A program made the translations under genes and the position numbers. From positions 62,001 to 126,000 of the forward strand of contig PYSQ01000031.1 of the NCBI GenBank assembly GCA_003049435.1: a stretch of 64,000 nucleotides of DNA. Reading direction: 5' to 3'. The notes under the pieces are model-generated. The model did no database searches. It was not told where the DNA came from and worked only from the letters and a program-made list of their open reading frames with translations. Of the stretch, positions 1 through 9,517 are shown piece by piece. Source of the DNA: Nakataea oryzae. Taxonomy: Eukaryota > Ascomycota > Sordariomycetes > Magnaporthales > Magnaporthaceae. The stretch's first letter is position 1. Every line of letters starts with the position of its first letter.

Positions 1-1764
1 TTGCGGTGATAATACTATTTCTGCAAGTCAGCCACACATACCCCTGGGCCGAAAAGGTCCCCTAAAGTCCCTAGAGTGAAATCAGCTTACCGGGAGACGA
101 TAGCTGTCGGAGGCGACGTTCCATCGTGGAGTAAAGGCCATAAACTCGACAATTTGCACCCCGGGGGTTCGGGACCTCGCCGTCAGGACGCAGGCGATGG
201 TTGGGTCGCTCTGATCCCTGTCCGCCACTGCAGCGCTGACGAATTTCTCGAGGGCGTACTTGTAGGGGATGTAGCTAGGTGTGCATGCTTTAGCATCTAC
301 CGCTCGTCAAGGCGGCGACTAGCGGGATCTCGAATGAGATTATTGGGGAGTGGGGGCGTAGGTAAATCCTTACTTTCCATGCCAAGCGACCACGTCAAAC
401 GGTGAGTGGTTCTTCTTGCAGGTCCATAGCTTGCCGGCGAATTTCGTTACGACTGGAAACCGTGTTAGGCGACCAGATTACGAGAACGAGCGAGGCCGCC
501 CCAGAAAAGACGCAGGGTCACACTTACTCTCCCATTCCGACTTGTCCAAGTCAAATGACGCAACCGGAAACTCGAAGTCCCGCGGCAGAGCCAGCCCATT
601 GCTGCCTATGGGCCCTAGCTCGGGCAGCTCGTAGTGGCTTCCAAACAGCTCCTGGACATCTGACAGAGTGAGAGCATCTCATGTTAGAAACGGCGGCGGC
701 CGTTTTTGGTCATGGGGTCGGGACGGGACGGGACGGGACGGGGGAGCGAATACTGACAGCCTCTGGAGTCCCCATCGGGCAGACTGACGCTGAAATATAT
801 GCCGGCTTGGATCACGGCGAGCTCGCCGGGGCGTACCATCATCCTGCACACGCTATGAGCACAATGCCGAGACTCAACTTGACGGGACAGAAACGAGCAC
901 CAGAAGCGAGGTGTCGCACATACTTTCCAAACTCGGTCTGGATATCCAGCCGGCCCTGCTGGGGAAGGATCAAAAAGTCACCATCGTTGCTGCAAAAGGC
1001 ACGGTTTCCCATGGATTTGTTTGCGCAATAGAGGTTAACGGCCACGCCCTCGTTGGTAGTTGGATCTCCCGTGCCAGTCAGAGTCCCCAAGCCCTCGATA
1101 AAATCAACCAGCCGCTCCCGTGTGGATGGAATCGGCAGCGGAAGCCAGCAGAGCGGGTTGGGGACAAATTCGACATTGTCGTTGCTCGATCCGAATCTCG
1201 ACTCAAGCTGTGCGCACCAAGAAAAAAAAAGGGGGGGCCTTTCATATCAGCATTTTGATCCTTGCTGCAAATGTGGAGGGGTAAGCAGCATCCGCAAACC
1301 CCCTTTTTTTCGGACGTACGTGCGGGTTAAGATCTGGCCGGGCTGTGGATTTGCTCTGGGCCACAGCTGGGTAGATGCGGTACATCCAGACGTGTTGAAT
1401 GGTGGCCCGGGTGGTGGCAACCGTGCTGCCGTTGAGCTGCTCCGCGTACAGATTGTACTTGACCCTCTGCGGCGTGTTGCGCGCAGTTGGGAGCGTTCCG
1501 GGGCTAAAAAAAAAGACACAGCGAGCACTCCGTCAGTCTCTTGGTTTTTTTTGTGGGCATGCTAGCACAAGACCCTCTGCCAAAACTCTGCTGCTAAGGA
1601 GCCTCTAAATGCCTTCAAACTGGGCCGACTTACATGGCCTCGGACGCGAACCGGTTGCCAAAGCCAACTTGGTACCGGTAGGGATCCTGGGCAGAGGGCT
1701 GGGCCAAGAAAGCGGCTTGACATGTCGCCCCCGACGGCGGAGGGATACTTTTCATAGCGGTCAT
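1..1764 (-). CDS. hmgA: Homogentisate 1,2-dioxygenase, 3' end beyond the window
   Basis: This enzyme opens the homogentisate ring to maleylacetoacetate in tyrosine/phenylalanine breakdown. Exons in genomic coordinates are 1634–1764, 1320–1503, 924–1207, 758–843, 528–659, 374–452, 91–274 and 1–14, and every junction keeps frame. The start at 1764 reads MTAMKSIPPPSG and runs into DPYRYQVGFGNRFASEA. Other family signatures are GDFLILPQQGRLDIQTEFGK, RPGELAVIQAG, FGSHYELPELGPIGSNG and PFDVVAWHGN, whose His is about residue 297 (the proposed catalytic His region). PYYHRN, carrying the first iron-ligand His, is spliced in at the extreme edge. The remaining iron ligands lie outside the window, so intactness cannot be judged. 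A GGGAC pentanucleotide run sits in the intron at 660–757. Family identity is strong; whether this is the main catabolic copy or a paralogue is unknown. Confidence 0.9.
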
Positions 1765-2904
1765 GGTCCTTTTTGGCCCCTGCGAGCTTCCTGATGAGAA
1801 TTTGTTGGTGTGCGTCTTCGCTCCCGGAGGCTAGCAAGTACAAGATAGAGATTGTTGTCTGCGGAGTGATGCAGAGGGCGGATGTGCTTCAAGATATTGC
1901 TGTTGCCATATCCAGAACAGAACCGACAGATGTGGTGACAAGGACTGGGCTGACAGTTGGGTCATATATATACTTATATATGCCATCTGTCTGCTAGCTA
2001 CCTGGGTACCTACCTACATATGTAGCTAGTCGCTTCCTTTCTTCTCGTCTGCCTCCTAGTCCGGAATGTGCAATCCATCTCCACCCGCCGGGGTTGGTGA
2101 CAGGCAGGCCAGGCAGGTCCGGCAAGCGCGCTGCGCAGAGCACTAACAACGTTCACACGTCCCGGGAGTGTTTTATTTTGTTTTTCTTTTTTTTTAATGG
2201 ATCTTTTTTTTCTTCTTCGCTCCTTTTCATTTCCCTCATTTTTTATCAGCTTTGTTTTCATCTTTTTTTCGCCCTCGCTATGTCTCTGTTTCTTCCTCTA
2301 TCCCTGCCCGCTTTTCCCTGATAATCGACCGACCATGCGCCCGAGCAGAGCGAGCGGCATCCAAGCCAAAGATGGGAACTCACTTTGAGCCTCCACAATT
2401 TGTTCGAGTCTTTCCCTCTCTTTGTTTTTGTTTTTATTTTCATTTTCACCCTAGAGTGCGGTTAGTAACTTAATCTAGGTAAAGAGGTAGCTTTCCTCTC
2501 AGCCTAGGGATATTTTGCCCACTGCCAGAACAGGCCACGCCATACCCCACAACCCACACACCCCTGATCATCACCCTTTTGGTGCAGACCGGTGGGCCAC
2601 GCTGTGCAGCATGTCGCCTAGGCCAGCCCGGGCCACTGCGGGACCCGATCACACAAACATTGCAAGGGCGGGTGGGTTCCCGCATCCAGAGGGACAAACA
2701 CTTCCCGGGCTGGTGGAAGGGAGACCCCCGCAGTTCTGGCGCTCTCTGTGCTTTGGATCCAAACCCAGACAAATAAGGACGAGAGCCCGGCTGGGAGAGA
2801 GGGGAGAGGGGAGATGGCAGAGGGCAAAAAGGCCAGGAGCCGAGTGACGGCAGTGACGGCAGCGACGGCTATGTTGGACGGGCAAGGTAATCACAGCCCG
2901 AGGG

Positions 2905-2926
2905 NNNNNNNNNNNNNNNNNNNNNN
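2905..2926. other. Assembly gap of 22 N
   Basis: Twenty-two unknown bases are followed directly by a G homopolymer from 2927. This suggests a G-tract that stalled sequencing or assembly. Confidence 0.99.
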
Positions 2927-3160
2927 GGGGGGGGGGGGACATTGAGCTGGCCTGTGTCCAGGACCCTGGAAGCCTGGATGGCTGGCTGGCATGGGAGCTC
3001 TTTTTGGCGGGCTGCATCCCATGTCCCATGTGGGGGCGGCCCTTGAAACCAGACCTCGCTATCGCCCATGCCAAACTTGGGCAATATTCCTCAAAGCAGC
3101 GTGCTTACTTTGCTTGCCTGCCGGCAGGCAACTGTTGATGGAGATGCCATCTCTTGCCTT

Positions 3161-3228
3161 TTGCTCCATTTGGAGAGTATTGCTTTTTTGTTTTGCTCCA
3201 TTTGGAGAGTATTGCTTTTTTGTTTTGC
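3161..3228. repeat. 32-bp direct tandem duplication
   Basis: A unit containing GCTCCATTTGGAGAGTATTG and a T-tract occurs twice in succession, with unit starts near 3163 and 3195, and a partial third T-rich tail follows. CTCCATTTGGAG is itself an imperfect inverted repeat. No gene association is visible. Confidence 0.9.
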
Positions 3229-5046
3229 TTTTCCCCTTGTCCTGCCTGATGCGATCCGAATTTTGCATCTCCGCTATGCTCCTTCGCCTTCAGCCAGGTA
3301 CCTACCTAGCTACCCACCTAGTGAGGCAGGTGGCAGAGTGTCCTCTTTGCGGCCTCCAAGCCCAAGCCCGCCGTTCGGATGGCCAAGGCACGGACCCTGG
3401 CCGGACCTGGGGAGTGCAACTTTGGTAATTGCCTCGCTGTACCCGATTTGTTGTACCTAGAAGTGTGGACATGTGCACCCGTGCTACATCAGCAGCCTCC
3501 CTCGCTGGGATACCGCGCTTCCTGGCCCCGGTAGTTGGCCCTGGGCCGCCCAAGCCGTGTCGTGGAAACACGGCGTGGCGGGCGCTGAGCGCCAGGCATG
3601 CTGGGTGGTGGCTGGCAAGTTGATCGGATCGGTCGGCAGATGTTCAAGGCGACGGAGCCTGTTAGAGTTTTGCTCGTGCCCCTCCTGGACGTCCCGCAGA
3701 GCACCTTGTAGCCCGCGCTGGCGGGTGCTCTTCAATGGCGCCACCCTGGGCGAGGGATGCACTGGCAATACCCCTTCTGGCGGCGTCTCGGACCATGCCG
3801 GGGAGGTGGCGGGCGGGTGCGGCTTTGGGCCGCGGCGACCAAAAGCTTGGGTGGACGTTTGGCGTCGGGCCAGGGCGCCTTGTTTGGATATGACGGCGAG
3901 GGGAGAGGAAAGCTTGCGGAGGAGACAGACACACGGGCGCGGGACAGCCAAAATCCCTGGGCTCTCCAACGCGGGCCCGTCGCTACGTGACGTAACAAAA
4001 AGGCCGAGTCGCAGGCGGGCTGGTGCGGGCGGATGGCCGCCTGTCCAGCGAGGGACGGTGCAGGTGCAGGGAGGGCCCAAACACGGCGATTTGGAGCTGG
4101 GGATCTGCCATCGGGGCTGCTGGGCTGGGGTGGCAGTGGAGAGTGGGTGGTTGCTTTTGCTGGGCGGTGGGTGGCCCTGGTCCTGCCTGCAGTTGGTGTG
4201 CGGCTGTCGACCAAGCGAAAGATGCGATGCAGATCGGGTCGCCTGCTGGCCGGATCCCGGGCAGCCAGGATCATGGATGCAATTAAACTCGAGTCCCGCC
4301 GGCTGCACTTGATTGTATTGCCTGGGCCCAGCGGCAGGCGCTCGCAGCAGGCAGCCTTGCTGCAGCTGCTGGGACGGCGGCGGTGCCAGCCAGCCAGCTC
4401 CCCACGCACGCACGCCGTATTACCCGACCGCCCGACCTGCCCGACCTGCCCTGTGCTCGACGGGCGCCAGCATGGGTTTACTATTTGCCGCATGGGACGG
4501 ACGGATGGGCCGCGGCCCTTGGTCGGCAGATGGCCAGCGCGCGCCGATACCAGGCTTGGCCGTCTGCCCGCCAGCAAGCGCAACCCCACGATCGGGTCAC
4601 CCGACGCCTGCGAGAGAAACTCTGTTTTGTGCGAGCTGGCTATTTTTGGAGATCTGGGCAGCTGCCCTCCTGCCAGCCGGTACTTTTGCCCTCGCAGGGC
4701 CGCTGGTGCCCGCGGGCACGGCCATAGAGCGGGCGGCGCATCATCCCGCATTGACAAATGCACAGCCACACCTTCCACGCCTGTGCAGATAGGCCCTACC
4801 CCACCGACCTGGAGCGGGGCAGAGAGGTAGGCAGGTGCAAAAAAAAAAAAAAGCCCCAGTGCTCAAGCTTGTCGGCCCGCCCAAGCCAGCCGCCTGTTCC
4901 TGCCGGTCGAGAGCCAGACCACGTCCAATGTGCCGCAAACACGGAGCGAGCATCGACAGAGACACCCTTTTCGGTTGTTGGCTGCCCTGCTCCCCGTGGG
5001 TTCCGCCCCTCTCCCCTCTCCCCTCTCCCCCCCCCATTCGTCGTTC

Positions 5047-5177
5047 ATGACCTCTGCTCGTCGCCCCTCCCGGGACGCTGACGCGCTCATGCCGGCAGCA
5101 GGCGCCAACAGTGTCTGATCTTGATAATGACCAGGAGCGTCAGCCCCAAGCTAGGGTGCAGGTCCGAGCAGACCTGA
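5047..5177 (+). promoter_or_regulatory. Two short upstream ORFs before RIB7
   Basis: ATG at 5047 opens a 23-codon frame ending at 5118, with a second in-frame ATG at 5089. ATG at 5127 opens a 16-codon frame ending at 5177. Both stop before the RIB7 start at 5187 and are out of frame with it. They matter only if transcription starts upstream of 5047 and no leader intron removes them, which the sequence does not settle. Confidence 0.4.
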
Positions 5178-5186
5178 ACCATCGTC

Positions 5187-6143
5187 ATGGCCGAGTGGCT
5201 GATCTTCCCCGCCGCGGACGCCGCGAAGCTCGAGCGTCGCCTGCCCCCCACCACTCCAGGAGGCCGCGGAAGCGAGCGAGGGCCCGCGTTGGCAGAAGCG
5301 GCGCCGTCACCAAGCGAAGACGAGACTGCCCCGGCCTCGCCCGCTCGCCCCTTCGTGACGCTGACGTTTGCTACCTCGCTCGACTCCTCTTTGGCTTTGG
5401 CCCCGGGCGTCAGGACCGCCATCTCAGGCCCAGAGTCTAAGGCCATGACGCATTTCCTACGCAGCCGCCACGACGCCATCCTGGTAGGCGCCGGGACCGC
5501 CGTTGCCGACGACCCGGGCCTCAACTGCCGCCTGGCTGCCTCGCCCAGCGGCGGCGCCCGCGGGCCAGGGGATCATCCGCGCCCTGTCGTCCTTGACCCG
5601 CGCGGCCGTTGGTGCTTCTCGGAACGCAGCAAGGTGATGCGCTTGGCCAATTCCGGCACCGGCATGGCCCCTTTTGTTATCATCACCCCAGCTGCCTTCC
5701 GGGAGGTATCGGCCGATAAAAGGGCCATCCTGGAAGCCCATGGTGGGAAGTATATCGTGCTGGAGCAGGGACAGGGACAGGGGCGGAAGCAAGGGCAGGG
5801 GCAGGGGCAAGGGGAGGGGTCGACAGCAGCTGAGGATGGTTCGGGCTGTGCGATGCTTGACTGGCCCGACATCTTGGCTGCTCTCTATGCGGAAGGGATC
5901 CGGAGCGTCATGGTAGAGGGAGGCGGCCACGTCATCAACACTCTCTTGGGGAATATGCGCGAGAGGTCTCTGGTGGACTCGGTCATCATCACCATCGCCC
6001 CAATATGGCTCGGCCGAGGTGGTGTTGTTGTGTCCCCGGACATGGGGCTCGACGGCAATGGCACTCCTCTCCCCGCACCGCGCCTCGCCAATGTGTCCTG
6101 GCACCAGCTTGGCGACGACATGGTGCTCTGCGGGGAGTTGTAA
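5187..6143 (+). CDS. RIB7: 2,5-diamino-6-ribosylamino-pyrimidinone 5'-phosphate reductase
   Basis: This is a riboflavin pathway enzyme. In fungi it reduces the ribosyl side chain of the pyrimidinone phosphate with NADPH before deamination. It is a single exon of 318 aa. A RibD C-terminal-type reductase fold covers about residues 55–318, with FVTLTFATSLDS at 56–67, ILVGAGTAVADDPGLNCR at about 98–115 and VMVEGGGHVINTLL at about 240–253. The end pattern APIWLGRGGVVVSP and LGDDMVLCGEL is typical of the family. Residues about 192–212 are a Gly/Gln insertion encoded by a degenerate CAGGGG hexamer, and the N-terminal 50 residues are Pro/Glu/Ala-rich. Length is somewhat above usual because of these segments. 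It is convergent with the CUE-domain gene. Identification is firm. Confidence 0.93.
   Translation: MAEWLIFPAADAAKLERRLPPTTPGGRGSERGPALAEAAPSPSEDETAPASPARPFVTLTFATSLDSSLALAPGVRTAISGPESKAMTHFLRSRHDAILVGAGTAVADDPGLNCRLAASPSGGARGPGDHPRPVVLDPRGRWCFSERSKVMRLANSGTGMAPFVIITPAAFREVSADKRAILEAHGGKYIVLEQGQGQGRKQGQGQGQGEGSTAAEDGSGCAMLDWPDILAALYAEGIRSVMVEGGGHVINTLLGNMRERSLVDSVIITIAPIWLGRGGVVVSPDMGLDGNGTPLPAPRLANVSWHQLGDDMVLCGEL
5764..5820 (+). repeat. CAGGGG-type hexanucleotide array inside RIB7
   Basis: Degenerate purine-rich hexamers encode alternating Gly and Gln without breaking the frame. Confidence 0.9.
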
Positions 6144-6336
6144 CGCTGAAGCTCGCGTTTTCTGCATGAACCCTATGCTACAACGGCCAGGGCAATGGCT
6201 TGTGAATCGAAATCCACTCCAAAGAAAAAAAAAAGCCGTGGCTCCCCTAGTTCCAACTCTATTTTGACGCCTTGCGCAACGGGCCTGGACTGTAAGTTCC
6301 AAGTCAATGATGGGCACAGAGGTTTCTCCAAAGCCG

Positions 6337-6368
<32 letters not shown>

Positions 6369-6769
6369 GCGGTCTGCAGGTCTTACAGAGGTGCCAGGCA
6401 TAATATGAAAAAGAATTCCCTGATGGCGTGAACAACAATCTGGGAATAAAAAAAAAGAAAAAAAAAGAAAAAAAAACGCCCAACAGGCAGCAGAATCCAA
6501 AGAAAGGCAGGGGGTGTAACGAAATACCCCAGTGCAAGAATCAAAAAGAAGCCGCTAAATTCTTGTTTTATAACCGCATCCGCGACAATCGGAACCAAGC
6601 AACCCGTCTCTGGCCGCCTCGGGACGTCTGCAGCCCCCGTTGACATACACTAAGCGACCGACATTCGTGGAAACAGATAGCCAGGGTTAGGCCACACGCA
6701 ACTACAAGGGATATCGTATTCGCAAACAGGTCCACAACTTGGGCGACCCAAGCTTCACAGCACCGCCCC
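6144..6769. other. 3'–3' intergenic spacer
   Basis: This spacer lies between the convergent RIB7 and CUE-domain genes. It contains a (GT)10 run at 6337–6356 with a degenerate continuation, and an A-rich run around 6447–6476. No coding signal is seen. Confidence 0.7.
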
Positions 6770-7551
6770 TCATGCAGACTTTCCAGCTGCCTTCTCCGCG
6801 GCGATCTTTGCCTCCATTTTCCTCCGAGCTGCCAGGATCATGTCGTCCCTCCTCTTTTGCAAGAGGGCCTGCCTCTCATCGCGGCTCGAGCTCCATGCCT
6901 TCCCACCCTTGGGGCCACCACTGCTGCTGCTGCCGGCGCCGTCTTCGATGCCAGACGTCGCGGTGACCTTGTCGTGGAGCTTATATCTCGTAATCAGGTC
7001 TGGCTGCGTCGCTGTTCCGGCGGCACTGGCTGCGGGGGAGGGCGTAGCTGCTGGGGCCGAGGGCGGAGTGGGCGGAGGGGGTGGCTGGAAGGAAGCGGGC
7101 GGCTGCGGGTTTCAAAAAATGACATGTTCAGAAACCTAGTCTAGTACATGTTGCAGAAAAAGAAAAACGGTAGGAGGGGCAAGGGGGAAAAGAAGACGAA
7201 AGAAAGAATGCAAGAAAAACTCACCATCTCCAGCCTGCCAGCCAAGATGCGGTCCGTCGTGGCGGTCAGGTTCCCGCCGTTCCGCAGCAGGTCCCACAGG
7301 ACGGTGCGGCGGTCAACCTGGGGGAACATCTGCTGTATCCTCTCGACCGCGGCCTCCCTCTCCCGGGACACGGGCCCGTTGCCACCAGCGCCCCGCCTGC
7401 CCGCGCCCGCTGCCCGCGCCTGACTGCCCCGCCCGCTATCGTTTGCGGCTTGGTTCTCGCTGCTCGGTGATGAGAAGAGGTATCGCAGGACGAGGCCCGA
7501 GAGGACCAGGACCAGGATCAGGGAGGGAACGTTGATCTGTTCGTTCGCCAT
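6770..7551 (-). CDS. CUE-domain ER membrane protein (Cue1-like)
   Basis: This is a likely ubiquitin-binding recruiter of an E2 enzyme at the ER membrane for ER-associated degradation, as yeast Cue1 is for Ubc7. Exons are 7225–7551 and 7102–6770, separated by a 122-bp GT–AG intron, giving 219 aa. A membrane segment lies at about residues 10–26, next to the N-terminus. A Gly/Arg/Ala linker follows, then a CUE domain at about 66–108 with the hallmark MFP at 75–77 and a DLL near 87. The second exon starts with a Pro-rich linker and ends in a charged helix (DERQALLQKRRDDM onward), which fits the E2-binding C-terminal segment of Cue1. Domain order supports the call. The exact orthology is inference. 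Its upstream region carries the exceptional GT tract. Confidence 0.85.
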
Positions 7552-7614
7552 TATGCTTGAGAAAGGGCCGGAATTCCCGCCCGCTTCGGTCCTTCAGGTC
7601 CTCGTGTGGAGGGT

Positions 7615-7644
7615 CTCCTTCTCCTTCTCCTTCTCCTTCTCCCC
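7615..7644. repeat. CTCCTT hexanucleotide array
   Basis: About five copies of a pyrimidine hexamer lie 64–93 bp upstream of the CUE-domain start codon. On the coding strand of that gene the array is a purine (AAGGAG) tract, probably in the leader or core promoter. Confidence 0.85.
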
Positions 7645-7766
7645 TTCTTTTTGACCTGAAATGTGGTGACCGCAACTACCTAACCCTCGTGTGGCTTTTT
7701 CACCAAGCCGGTGCTTGGCAGTCGCTGGTTTGTCTCGTTGATCCCCCCACGGCTGGGCGGGCATGT

Positions 7767-8258
<492 letters not shown>

Positions 8259-9517
8259 CGTGTTCGGCTGTGTCGGAACTCTGAACACGTTTTGGTTTCG
8301 GAGGCGTTCGTTTGTCGCTCCAATGTTTCGCTGTTACCGCCACGCTCAACACAGGAAAAGAGAGAAAAACCAGTAGGATTATCGCGCGTTTCAAACCTCC
8401 ATGCCAGTTGGATGGATCGAGGCTGCGGTGTGGAGGTGGGTGGCGTGGCGGAGCGGTCAAATGTCGTCGGGATTGATAGGATCACGACAGAAACCTAACT
8501 GGATCGAGCGTTCCATCTATGCATGAGCTTGATTTGCTTGTGGCCTACCCACCTAGCCAGCTCACCTAACCCGTCCCGCTCCACCCGAGCTCGCGTGGCG
8601 GCAGGTCGATGACAAAATAAATACCCGCCTGGAAAAGTGACATTCCGACAGATCGTTCCTGATGGGAAGCAAGCCACTCTTTCAAGGATGATGAGAGAAG
8701 GTCTTTTTTTTATGAATTATAGATATATACCACAAAGAAGCCTTCTTGTATTTCTTGCACCCTAACACCTCCCTTTACCTTATCCTCTACCATCGTTCCC
8801 GTTTTCTTGCCACGATGATTAAGCCCTGTTTGCGCAGGTGTCCGTCTATCCCAGGATGCGGTTCACGCGCTCTGTGCGTCCATCAGCCACTTGTCTAGGC
8901 CAGGCCTAGTCTCGCTACAGTACCTACCTATGTATGTACATAGGCCTCATACAAACATGGGTAAGTATTGCATAAGTGCCTGATTCAAGGAGACCCTTCC
9001 GCTTGTGCTGTCTCCGTGGGAGGGGAGAAAAAAAAGGCAAAACCAGAGATCTCCGGAGCAGTGGCAGTCATGCTAGAAACATCGACTGCGACCTCCGGGT
9101 AAACTAGCGGGTGAAATTTACCGGCTTCCACAATTAGTCCCAACGCTGCATCTTCACCATGACTCCACAAGCAGACACAAGCACAGGATGGAAGCGCAAT
9201 AGTCCAGACATCGGCGGCCAAAAAAAGTGATATCATTGTCAAGGTATATTCGGTGCCTGGCCAACCTGCTAGGCCAGCCAAGCAGACCTGCTCGTTCACC
9301 AAAAGTCATGCTGGAAACACCGTTGGCAGCAAAAGCTAGTTCGGGATCACCATAGCTTGAAGGACTCGCGCCGGCCAAAACCTGCGCTCTCGCGAAAACC
9401 TCAAATCCTGCGCAAGAATCTTCCCAGCAGAAATAAATCCGGAGATAAGAGACTTTCTCTCTCATCCTTGCCCAGCGAACCACTCTCGTCCCGCTGAGAA
9501 TACTGACCAACGCATAC

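Larger units (their letters stand above)
1765..5186. other. Intergenic region with an assembly gap
   Basis: This 3.4-kb stretch lies between the start codons of the divergent dioxygenase and RIB7 genes. The reading frames have no recognisable protein character. It holds T/C-rich tracts (about 2170–2450), TACCTA-type motifs (about 1998–2024 and 3297–3323), a run of unknown bases, a 32-bp tandem duplication and a poly-A run near 4839. It probably includes both promoters. Confidence 0.6.

Noticed and set aside
3473..4778. Overlapping long frames on both strands (279 to 348 residues)
   Set aside because: They are Trp/Cys/Pro/Gly-rich, without motifs or splice structure, and are explained by GC-rich noncoding sequence.
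8442..8520. Segment starting like a type II tRNA (GTGGCGGAGCGGTC)
   Set aside because: No TΨC arm and no 7-bp acceptor stem pairing were found downstream.
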